Below, piece after piece: positions 55,027 through 62,611 of a stretch of 64,000 nucleotides of DNA. Positions within the stretch are counted from its first letter, which is position 1. Each line of letters starts with the position of its first letter. The DNA comes from Pleurocapsales cyanobacterium LEGE 10410 (GTDB taxonomy: Bacteria > Cyanobacteriota > Cyanobacteriia > Cyanobacteriales > Xenococcaceae). The position numbers and the translations under genes were made by a program. The stretch lies in the NCBI GenBank assembly GCA_015207195.1, contig JADEXJ010000003.1:34907-98906 (forward strand), in the 5' to 3' direction. The notes below the pieces were generated by a model that was not told where the DNA came from, did no database searches, and was given only the letters and a program-made list of their open reading frames with translations.

Positions 55027-55923
55027 CTAACGACGGTATGCTAAAGCAAAGCGTTCAATCTGATTCAGGTCGCAGAACAGTTTTACATCATAATATTCCC
55101 CCTGCTGCTCTAACAGTTTAACTACCGTACTAGCTTGACCAGCCATCATTTCAATTAACCAAATGCCTCCAGAAACCAAATATTGAGGCGTAATATCGAT
55201 CAGGTAACGAATATCATTTAGACCATCACCGCCACCATCTAGAGCCAAACGTGGTTCGTGTTGGGCTACTTCTGGCTGCAAGTGTTGTAACTGTGAGGTA
55301 GGAATATACGGTGGGTTAGAAACCATGCCTGTTACTTGTCCTTTAAGAAATTCTAAGGGACTCCACCAGCTACCCCGATAAAAACGAATATTTTGCTCTA
55401 ACTCCAGATTAACGGCATTTTCCGAAGCAATGTCTAAAGCATCCTGGCTCAAATCTACCGCATGAACTAAGGCTTGAGGAAAACTATCTGCCAATCCTAA
55501 AGCGATCGCCCCGCTACCAGTGCCTAAATCGACCCAGTGCTGATTTAGTTCTCCAATCGAGTTGTTTTGTAAATAAGCCTCTTGAGCTATGTCAATAATT
55601 AATTCAGTCTCAGGGCGAGGAATTAGAACTGCGGGAGTAACTTTTAATTGAAAACGCCTCCAAAAAACAGTTTCTGCCAGATATTGAACTGGCAAATGCT
55701 TTTGAAGACGCTGTTGCCAAAGCTGTTTAAGCTCTGATAGGGATTTATGGCTGGGGAGCTGCGCTCGGTTTTGAAATGTACCCAGACGTAAAGATAAGCT
55801 ATCTAAGCCAGTCATTGTCTGAAGTAGCCAATCAAGCTCATCAGGATTAATCTTGTTGGCGATCGCAGCTTGTTTCGCCTGTCGATACCAACAATATAAT
55901 TCTTTGCCAGAAATATTATTCAA
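55027..55923 (-). CDS. prmC: Release factor glutamine methyltransferase
   Basis: PrmC methylates the GGQ glutamine of release factors RF1 and RF2. The 298 residues include an N-terminal helical domain and a Rossmann methyltransferase with HWVDLGTGSGAIALGLADSF and the active-site NPPYIP (MVSNPPYIPTSQL) near residue 207. It is followed by ALDGGGDGLNDIRYLI, characteristic of PrmC. The start is ATG 55923, and the gene lies 6 bp after the upstream Tic22-like gene, so they are probably one unit. Confidence 0.95.
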   Translation of the reverse strand: MNNISGKELYCWYRQAKQAAIANKINPDELDWLLQTMTGLDSLSLRLGTFQNRAQLPSHKSLSELKQLWQQRLQKHLPVQYLAETVFWRRFQLKVTPAVLIPRPETELIIDIAQEAYLQNNSIGELNQHWVDLGTGSGAIALGLADSFPQALVHAVDLSQDALDIASENAVNLELEQNIRFYRGSWWSPLEFLKGQVTGMVSNPPYIPTSQLQHLQPEVAQHEPRLALDGGGDGLNDIRYLIDITPQYLVSGGIWLIEMMAGQASTVVKLLEQQGEYYDVKLFCDLNQIERFALAYRR

Positions 55924-55929
55924 CTTTAA

Positions 55930-56718
55930 TTACTCATTCGGTGCTGCCTGTGGTAACTCCTGTGTTTCTCCCGTTGGTGGTACGGATATATTCTGTAAAA
56001 ACTCTATAGATTCAGTTGAGGGTACTAAAACGATTTTTTCTAGGATTTCGTCCGAACCTGTTTCTAGAGTTTCAATCACTCCCTCTAGAGGATGAACTTC
56101 AATGTCTACGTTAGCAGCAACCTCTGGCTCTTGCTCTTTAAACCTAGCCACCATTGCTTCTAGCTGCTGTTTGTCAAAGAAAAAGGGAATAACCTGCTTA
56201 GAATCTTTCTCAAACGTCAAATAACCCTTACCTTCTCCGCCTCTAGCTACAAATAAAGGCACTCCACCCTGATATGGCTGCTCGGTACCTTCTCCGATAG
56301 TTTTAGCTTGGTTTACTGCTTCTTCTTCAGGAACATAAGCAAAATTTAAAGCATTCTCCTGACTTTGAGCAGATTCCGATAATTTGTAAACTTCACCCAA
56401 AGACACTGGTACTACCTGAACTTTCTCTGCCAGTTCGGGATTTTCAGTTTTTAGTTGCTCGACAAACTGATTGGCATCTTCTTGACTGATAAAGACTCCT
56501 GCAACCTTAGCTTCATTCTCCCCCGATGCTACCAAAGGTGCGCCTTGCTCGTCAGCGATCGTAAATACGGGAACGGGATCGAGCTTTTCTAAAATTTGTT
56601 CTTGAGGTAAGGCTAATGCTGTCAAATTTCCTCCTATCCCCAACCCAAAAAGACTAGCTCCCACTGCTCCTAAGGTTGCACTCCAACGAACTAACTTATT
56701 CATGGCTATCTGTCTCAT
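55930..56718 (-). CDS. Tic22-like protein
   Basis: The 262-residue protein resembles cyanobacterial Tic22, ancestor of the plastid inner-envelope import component. It has a signal-like N-terminus (ATLGAVGASLFGLGIGGNLTALA), then VPVFTIADEQGAPLVAS, VAGVFISQEDANQFVEQLK, and later GVPLFVARGGEGKGYLT and VIPFFFDKQQLEAMVARFKEQ. In cyanobacteria it is periplasmic and linked to outer-membrane biogenesis. Two ATG starts are possible, 56718 and 56703; the second gives a cleaner signal. The C-terminal 30 residues are Pro- and Glu-rich. It is upstream of prmC by 6 bp. Confidence 0.9.
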   Translation of the reverse strand: MRQIAMNKLVRWSATLGAVGASLFGLGIGGNLTALALPQEQILEKLDPVPVFTIADEQGAPLVASGENEAKVAGVFISQEDANQFVEQLKTENPELAEKVQVVPVSLGEVYKLSESAQSQENALNFAYVPEEEAVNQAKTIGEGTEQPYQGGVPLFVARGGEGKGYLTFEKDSKQVIPFFFDKQQLEAMVARFKEQEPEVAANVDIEVHPLEGVIETLETGSDEILEKIVLVPSTESIEFLQNISVPPTGETQELPQAAPNE

Positions 56719-57096
56719 TATGTTATTGTTTATTGCTTACTTGTTGCTTATTGTGGGCAAAAAATCGTAAATTACTTGATAACTCATCAGCTATTGAGTC
56801 GGTTTGCCAGGCTTCAATTCGGGATCTTCACTAAACCCAAGACTTCAAGCAATGAACTAACGTTTCCGCATAAATTTTTAATCGGGTTGCTCTCAGGCAG
56901 ATCCAGATACATATTATCGCTAACAAAAACTTAAAACATCTCGCAATGGACATTTATTTTTTTGGCTCGACTTAACATAGTCGTTTGACTATAGATTTAT
57001 TAGATTGTTGTCTTCGTCAACTTGATGTTTATATTTTAAGAGCAAACTATAGTTCCTACCAGCTTCAAACTCTTAAAATATGTCTTTAGTTAATAG
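56719..57096. other. Gap between the Tic22-like gene and tRNA-Pro
   Basis: About 380 bp with no ORF and no strong dyad that I can see. It is AT-rich and presumably contains the promoter of the leftward Tic22-prmC unit near its left end. The 3' flank of the tRNA is on its right side. Confidence 0.4.
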
Positions 57097-57170
57097 TCGG
57101 GATACCAGGATTTGAACCTGGGACATCCTGCTCCCAAAGCAGGCGCGCTACCAAGCTGCGCTACATCCCG
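57097..57170 (-). tRNA. tRNA-Pro (anticodon UGG)
   Basis: The reverse strand folds into a standard cloverleaf. The acceptor stem CGGGATG pairs with TATCCCG, and the D arm GCGC pairs with GCGC. The anticodon arm CCTGC-TTTGGGA-GCAGG reads TGG at the wobble positions, and the T arm is CCAGG-TTCAAAT-CCTGG. The discriminator base is A. CCA is not encoded, as is common in cyanobacteria. The UGG anticodon would read CCA/CCG and possibly other proline codons. Confidence 0.97.
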
Positions 57171-57248
57171 TTGTACTCACACTTAAACAAGATAGCACAA
57201 TTTGCTCAAATAATTGTTCAAAAGTAAGTAGCAAGCCAGAATAATAGC

Positions 57249-58844
57249 TCAAAAGTCAAAGCTAGGCATTAACTGTAAAACCCCCATGCCCAACTCCTCA
57301 CCGTTAATCGATTTGACTTCAAATAAGGCTAATATATCCTTCGCCTGAGGACTACCGCGATTGACTCCTGTTGCTCCCATCGCAATAACCAAACCACAGT
57401 AACCTTTGGTTTTCTGACAGCGTTGATGCCATTTTTCCAAGGCTTTGGCTTGTTGCACGACATCCTGGGAGTACTCAGCAAAAATAAATAGTTCCGAATC
57501 TCCTGTTTGCAATAGACCCAGATCGTAAATTTCTCCGCTAAAAGGATCGTGACCAGGATTAAAGCAAATAGCCTTCAAACCACCCGCATCTCTAATTCTA
57601 CCAATCAAATGTTTGGCTTTGGGGCGAGTAGTCTGAATAAAAATTGTGGGTAATTCTCCCTTGGGCGTAACTTTTGAAGCCTGGCAATAAGTTTTTGGCT
57701 GATGCTTTAGCTGTTCGATTAGTTCTTTAGAAACGCTTGCCAAGCTAACCAAAGAACCATCAGGAATAAGATCTTCTTGAATTGGAATATCAACTTCTGG
57801 CATCATCGAGTCAGAGCGATCGCCCATGCCCATGTTTAGCAGCTCCTGGGCGAGTTCTGGCAAAGTAGAAACCTTGGTAGATATGGTCTTCTGAGCTGTT
57901 TTTTTTCCAGGAAGAGTAATCCGATAGGATTGAGAAATGCTCTCAATTGGTTCTTCAGCCAAAGCAGACCGATGGCGACTACAAAAACGGAGTAAAGACT
58001 CTAATACGGCGTAAACGATTTTAGCCTCTGCTTCGTCTAAGGAATAGCGCATTCCTTCAAAAGGATGCAAACTACCAAAAAAAGGTTCGTTTTCGGCTAC
58101 GTCGAAATCATCTTCTTCTGGCTCTTCGTAGTTGAGAAACCAGCAATCCTGTGCCAAGAAAGCTTGTTCTAGTTCTGCCGTCGATTTATGTTCTCCTAAA
58201 GCAGCAGCCCTAAATTGTTTGAGAGAATCCAACGAGCGATAGAGCAACACCCCATATTCGGCTGACATCATTCCCATAGTACATACATACACCTGCTCTA
58301 GTTCGCAGCCTTTTAACTCGACCCGCAGAATATCGCTATCGGCTAATAATTCCCAGGGTGCATTTTCCCAAATCTTATGGGCAACGTTTTTGATTGCCCG
58401 ATCGTAAATATCAGGAAGGGCAGGCTGGGCTGGCTCAATGGCGGAAAAGCCTTCAAAGAGGCGATCGATTAAAGGAAGTTGTGGCGAATATTCTACGTTA
58501 ATATCTAAATCTTGTAGCACTCCCCGCAGGAAAAATTGAATTTCACGATTACGTACCACAATCTTTTGCGGGCGATGGGGTTGTCCTGGGTGATGGGGAG
58601 ACTCAATGGCTCGCAGAAGAGTCCGTACCACCGCTTCAATTCCCATATCTTCAGGCACTACGTCCATGGCTCTAACCGCACCTTCTGAACCATCTACCCA
58701 AATAATACATTCTCCATCAGCATCTTTTACCTCACTCAAATGAGATGCCATATTTCCTAATGGACGGCGATCGCCTTCCCAAACAGCGTTCGCCAAGGGA
58801 ATTTGCTGTAGTCTATTTTTGGTTGTGGGAGGGAGAGTGGTCAT
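57249..58844 (-). CDS. Conserved cyanobacterial protein of unknown function
   Basis: The 531-residue protein has no transmembrane segment or signal. Identifiable stretches are GNMASHLSEVKDADGECIIWVD near the start, PQKIVVRNREIQFFLRGVLQDL, VCTMGMMSAEYGVLLYRSLDSL, and a C-terminal GGLKAICFNPGHDPFSGEIYDLGLLQTGD and GVNRGSPQAKDILALFEVKS. I have seen proteins of this kind in cyanobacteria and believe they carry a DUF6930-like N-terminus, but I cannot confirm a domain. It ends next to tRNA-Pro and is 15 bp from cimA, which is upstream, so co-transcription with cimA is likely. Confidence 0.75.
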   Translation of the reverse strand: MTTLPPTTKNRLQQIPLANAVWEGDRRPLGNMASHLSEVKDADGECIIWVDGSEGAVRAMDVVPEDMGIEAVVRTLLRAIESPHHPGQPHRPQKIVVRNREIQFFLRGVLQDLDINVEYSPQLPLIDRLFEGFSAIEPAQPALPDIYDRAIKNVAHKIWENAPWELLADSDILRVELKGCELEQVYVCTMGMMSAEYGVLLYRSLDSLKQFRAAALGEHKSTAELEQAFLAQDCWFLNYEEPEEDDFDVAENEPFFGSLHPFEGMRYSLDEAEAKIVYAVLESLLRFCSRHRSALAEEPIESISQSYRITLPGKKTAQKTISTKVSTLPELAQELLNMGMGDRSDSMMPEVDIPIQEDLIPDGSLVSLASVSKELIEQLKHQPKTYCQASKVTPKGELPTIFIQTTRPKAKHLIGRIRDAGGLKAICFNPGHDPFSGEIYDLGLLQTGDSELFIFAEYSQDVVQQAKALEKWHQRCQKTKGYCGLVIAMGATGVNRGSPQAKDILALFEVKSINGEELGMGVLQLMPSFDF

Positions 58845-58858
58845 AGATACTTTGATAA

Positions 58859-60490
58859 TTACGTTCTTTGATTAACGATGCTTATTTTATTTTTGTGAGG
58901 AGCTTGCAACAATAAACCATATTCCATGCCTTCAACTACCGCTTGATAGGAAGCATCTAAAATATTGGTCGATACACCTACGGTAGTCCAACGCTCTACA
59001 CCATTACTTGATTCTACTAAAACACGGGTTTTTGCTGCCGTTCCCGCACTACCATCCAAAATACGGACTTTGTAGTCTGCCAAATGAAAATCGGCAATTT
59101 GCGGATAAAATTTAACTAATGCTTTACGTAAGGCTCGATCCAAGGCTGCTACAGGACCATTGCCTTCGGCTACCTCCAACAAATTTTTACCTTTTACTTC
59201 TACTTTAATGGTTGCCAAAGCCCTGCTGTCTGGATTATCTAGCTCTTGCTGAATATTACAGTGAACCTGAAACCCTTTGAGCTGAAACAGTTGTTCTCCA
59301 GGTTCGAGGATTGAGCGCATCAATAATTCAAAACTGGCTTCTGCTGCTTCAAACTGATATCCTTCGTTTTCCAGTGTTTTCAACTGTTCGAGGATTTCGC
59401 GACAGGTCACATCTTGTTTACTTAAGTTAATACCAAACTTGGCTGCATAATGTAAAACATTGCTCAAGCCCGACTGATCGGAAATTACAATTCGCCTTTG
59501 ATTGCCAATTAATTCGGGTTGAATGTGTTCGTAGGTTAAGGGATTTTTTTCAACTGCTGAAACATGAACTCCTGCTTTATGAGCAAATGCGGAACGTCCA
59601 ACAAAGGGGGCGTGGTCATTGGGAGCAAGATTGACTATTTCACTAATCAGACGACTAGTCGGGCTTAACTGAGCTAGCTGCCTGTCATCCAAACAAGAAT
59701 AGCCCAACTTTAGCTGTAAATTGGGAATCAGGGTACAAAGATTGGCATTGCCACATCTTTCTCCATAGCCATTAATCGTCCCCTGAACCATAGTTACCCC
59801 CGACATTACTCCAGCGATCGCATTGGCTACTGCCGTTCCCGAATCGTTGTGGGTGTGGATCCCCAAGCGTCCATTATTTAATTCTGGGATGGCGGTAATT
59901 ACCTCAGCGACGATCTGACTGACTTCGTGGGGTAAGGTGCCACCGTTAGTGTCACACAAAACTAACCATTCTGCTCCTGCTGACAGGGCGGTTTTTAAAG
60001 TCTCCAGAGCATATTCAGAATTGCGCTTATAGCCATCAAACCAGTGTTCGGCATCATAAATTACTTTTCTGCCTTGACTACGCAAATACTCGATCGTATC
60101 GCGAATCATGGCTAAGTTTTCTGTCAAACTAGTTTTTAGGGTTTCTCTAACGTGGAGATCCCAACTCTTGCCAAAGATTGTTACCCAATGAGTACCCGCA
60201 GCTAAAATTGCCTGGAGCATCTTGTCCTCAACTGGGGTTGAGTTCGGGCGACGAGTCGAACAAAAAGCAACCACTTCAGAGTTTTGCAGCGGTTCTTCTT
60301 GCAATTTCCAGAAAAATTGTACATCTTTGGGGTTTGCTCCTGGCCATCCTCCTTCAATAAAGGGAACACCCAGGCGATCAAGCTGACGGGCAATTTTTAG
60401 CTTATCGCTTAGAGATAAAGAAATCCCCTCACCCTGAGAGCCATCTCTTAGTGTAGTGTCGTAAAGCCAAATTTTTGATTTTCGATTCAT
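58859..60490 (-). CDS. cimA: (R)-citramalate synthase
   Basis: CimA condenses pyruvate and acetyl-CoA to citramalate, a threonine-independent route to isoleucine that is common in cyanobacteria. The 543 residues have WLYDTTLRDGSQGEGISLS at the start, GIHTHNDSGTAVAN with the metal-binding His pair, NGYGERCGNANLCTLIPNL, HAPFVGRSAFAHKAGVHVSAV and a C-terminal LeuA allosteric domain (about 400-520). The long length with a regulatory domain fits the CimA-like LeuA paralogue. ATG 60490 is chosen over a TTG at 60523 because MNRKSKIWLYDTTLRDG is the family start. The gene may be feedback-regulated by isoleucine. Confidence 0.93.
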   Translation of the reverse strand: MNRKSKIWLYDTTLRDGSQGEGISLSLSDKLKIARQLDRLGVPFIEGGWPGANPKDVQFFWKLQEEPLQNSEVVAFCSTRRPNSTPVEDKMLQAILAAGTHWVTIFGKSWDLHVRETLKTSLTENLAMIRDTIEYLRSQGRKVIYDAEHWFDGYKRNSEYALETLKTALSAGAEWLVLCDTNGGTLPHEVSQIVAEVITAIPELNNGRLGIHTHNDSGTAVANAIAGVMSGVTMVQGTINGYGERCGNANLCTLIPNLQLKLGYSCLDDRQLAQLSPTSRLISEIVNLAPNDHAPFVGRSAFAHKAGVHVSAVEKNPLTYEHIQPELIGNQRRIVISDQSGLSNVLHYAAKFGINLSKQDVTCREILEQLKTLENEGYQFEAAEASFELLMRSILEPGEQLFQLKGFQVHCNIQQELDNPDSRALATIKVEVKGKNLLEVAEGNGPVAALDRALRKALVKFYPQIADFHLADYKVRILDGSAGTAAKTRVLVESSNGVERWTTVGVSTNILDASYQAVVEGMEYGLLLQAPHKNKISIVNQRT

Positions 60491-60576
60491 GAAGCTAACT
60501 TTTATTCTAATCGAAGTTAACAAATGTTAAGTTACTTGCAGAGCAATATTTTTTACTCAGAGTATGAGGTTCTACT

Positions 60577-60906
60577 ATGCCTACAGTAACTGTACAAGGA
60601 AAAACTTTTAGCTGTAACTATGGTGCTAACTTACGCAGAGTTTTATTGAAGCACAAAATCAATCTCCATAACGGTAAATCAAGAATTATCAACTGTAGGG
60701 GGATTGGTAGTTGTGGTACTTGCGCGGTAGAAATAATTGGACAAGTTTCTGCACCTAACTGGAAAGATCGGACTCGACGTTCTCTCCCGCCCCATTCTCT
60801 GGCACAGAATCGCCGTCTGGCTTGTCAAACAGAAGTTTTGGGAGATATTGAAGTAATCAAATATGATGGCTTCTGGGGTCAACAAGAAACTGTGAGCGAT
60901 GGGTAA
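60577..60906 (+). CDS. Small [2Fe-2S] ferredoxin-like protein
   Basis: This 109-residue protein has the cluster motif NCRGIGSCGTCAVEI and a fourth Cys in RRLACQTEVLGDIEV. The first Cys spacing is CxxxxxCxxC, as in many plant-type-like cyanobacterial ferredoxins distinct from PetF. A basic and Pro-rich segment (NWKDRTRRSLPPHSLAQNR) lies between. Function unknown; it may serve a dedicated redox partner. ATG 60577 is the start. It is divergent from cimA. Confidence 0.85.
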   Translation: MPTVTVQGKTFSCNYGANLRRVLLKHKINLHNGKSRIINCRGIGSCGTCAVEIIGQVSAPNWKDRTRRSLPPHSLAQNRRLACQTEVLGDIEVIKYDGFWGQQETVSDG

Positions 60907-60917
60907 TTAAGCTATTA

Positions 60918-60950
60918 TCTCTTACTTCTTACTTTTTACTTCCTACTTTT
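60918..60950. repeat. Heptamer-type repeat patch (TTACTTCTTACTTTTTACTTC)
   Basis: A short run of TTACTTC/TACTTTT-like words between the ferredoxin-like gene and the following membrane-protein gene. It is of the same type as the other heptamer patches. Confidence 0.5.
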
Positions 60951-60954
60951 AAAG

Positions 60955-61491
60955 ATGAGCATTTTTAAAATTTCGCCTATCATCCGCATTACCCTATTGT
61001 GTCTTTATATTGGTTTAACAGTTCCATTACCTTTTTTAGCAGACTTTACCGACGCACCAATACCACCTTGGCTGTTATGGATTGGCATAGTGATCGGAGC
61101 GATCGCCGTGTATGCAGCCTTAACTGAACGAGTTATTTTAGACGATGACAAAATACAGGTTGCTTACCCTAACTGGGTTCCTAGTTTTTTCCGTCAGGGC
61201 TGGTCTTTATCTTGGCAAGAAATTGACAACCTCAAAATGCGCACCACGGGACAAGGAGGAATGGTCTACTATTTTACCTCTGCTCAAGCTGACAAAGCCT
61301 ATCTGCTGCCGATGCGAGTGGCTGGGTTTAATAAAATGGTTAATTTGGTTACAGAGAGAACGGGGATTAACACTACCGATATTCGCCCCTTAGCTCAACC
61401 CTGGATGTATTTGATTTTGTTTGTCTTTACGATGTTTTTGTGGCTGATCGATGGCTGGACGATTTGGACGGCAAACCAGATCGGTATCTAA
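60955..61491 (+). CDS. Membrane protein with PH-like segment, unknown function
   Basis: The 178-residue protein has hydrophobic helices near residues 10-30, 38-58 and 146-170, and between the second and third a soluble stretch of about 75 residues (VILDDDKIQVAYPNWVPSFFRQGWSLSWQEIDNLK then YYFTSAQADKAYLLPMRVAGF). That stretch resembles the bacterial PH-like fold of membrane-protein families. It is conserved in cyanobacteria to my impression, but no function is known. The start is ATG 60955, after a repeat patch. It may be co-transcribed with the ferredoxin-like gene. Confidence 0.7.
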   Translation: MSIFKISPIIRITLLCLYIGLTVPLPFLADFTDAPIPPWLLWIGIVIGAIAVYAALTERVILDDDKIQVAYPNWVPSFFRQGWSLSWQEIDNLKMRTTGQGGMVYYFTSAQADKAYLLPMRVAGFNKMVNLVTERTGINTTDIRPLAQPWMYLILFVFTMFLWLIDGWTIWTANQIGI

Positions 61492-61850
61492 TTACGAAAT
61501 CCTGTTTACATAAAACGCTCAAAAGTTGTGTGAAGTAGGAAGTAGTAAGTAGTAAGTAGGAAGGTTTTGAACCTCGTTAGAATTTTTGGCTTAAAAGTAT
61601 ATTTTGAACGAGGAAGCCCTAAAGCGATTGCCTTGAATGTCAAGTTCAATTCTTCTTTCGGGCGATCGCTCAATTGCTGTTTTCAATTCTTCACTTCTCT
61701 GTATGTCGGTTAACTCCCAACCGCGTTTCAGGTTAACCGTAACAAAATAGCTAATTTTTATGAACTCTATGACCAAAGATATATGTATAATTGTAAAGAA
61801 AAGTAAATCAGACTAAAGTTATACATCACATTTCTTTACAGCCATATAAT
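61492..61850. other. Gap with heptamer repeats and no supported gene
   Basis: The first 70 bp hold GAAGTAGGAAGTAGTAAGTAGTAAGTAGG-type heptamers (61531-61562). The remainder is AT-rich. A leftward frame of 61 codons (61591-61776, TTG start) reads VNLKRGWELTDIQRSEELKTAIERSPERR and might be a small protein or gene relic, but I do not regard it as established. Confidence 0.4.
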
Positions 61851-62549
61851 ATGATCTTCCCCAATTCAGCCGATCCTATTATCCGTCGCAAGCAACACGC
61901 TTTGGATTTTCAAGACCGACAAGGACTTTTAAGCCTCAAGCTGCAAATTAAAAACAAAACCTTATTCAACAACATATATACCAGAATTGACCAGGTTTTC
62001 GTGGTATGGGGTCTAATTACGGCAGTTATCTTTTTCACCGCCCAGTTTTCTCCAATCGACTGGGTTACTCAAGCTACTTTCTGGTCTGTTTTGACGGTTC
62101 TTGGTACTGTAGGAATGACATTGTTGACTCACTTTTGGGTGAAGGTAGAGCGATTGCGCTGGGTACTGTATAGCTGGATAGTTTTAATGCTCGGTGGTGT
62201 AGCTCTCACCGACTTAGGTATTCTCTGGGGATGGGGAACAGTTTTAATGCACCTGTGTCATTTGTGGCTGGGATTGAGCGCGGTGGGCTATATCTGTACT
62301 GGGTGGGGATTGCGATCGCGTGCCTTTATTATGTCAGGATTGTTTCATATTTTAGGAATCCTCATCTTGCCTTACTGTATCGGCTGGCAGTTTTTGGCTA
62401 CAGGCTTAGTGATGACCGCTAATTTACTGATGTTTGCTGAAACTCAGTGGGATATGCGTCCGCCGATTGACAACTACAATGTGTTAACTGAAGAGCAAAA
62501 AGAATTTAATCGTCAACAATATTTAATCCGTCAGACCGAATCTATCTAA
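61851..62549 (+). CDS. Polytopic membrane protein of unknown function
   Basis: The 232-residue protein has a soluble N-terminal 45 residues, then about five or six hydrophobic helices (VFVVWGLITAVIFFTAQF, FWSVLTVLGTVGMTLLTHFW, VLYSWIVLMLGGVALTD, then others to about residue 200) and a charged C-terminus (EEQKEFNRQQYLIRQ). It has no recognised motif. Its place is in the cytoplasmic or thylakoid membrane. The start is ATG 61851. I cannot assign a family. Confidence 0.7.
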   Translation: MIFPNSADPIIRRKQHALDFQDRQGLLSLKLQIKNKTLFNNIYTRIDQVFVVWGLITAVIFFTAQFSPIDWVTQATFWSVLTVLGTVGMTLLTHFWVKVERLRWVLYSWIVLMLGGVALTDLGILWGWGTVLMHLCHLWLGLSAVGYICTGWGLRSRAFIMSGLFHILGILILPYCIGWQFLATGLVMTANLLMFAETQWDMRPPIDNYNVLTEEQKEFNRQQYLIRQTESI

Positions 62550-62611
62550 ATCTAGATCAGGGTGATTGGTGAATCACCCCTATAGAGATTACAGGTTTGT
62601 TTCAAGCAAAG

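Noticed and set aside
61591..61776. 61-codon leftward ORF with TTG start
   Set aside because: It has no ribosome-binding site, an AT-rich start and no recognised family. The middle is protein-like, so it is only mentioned in the gap entry.
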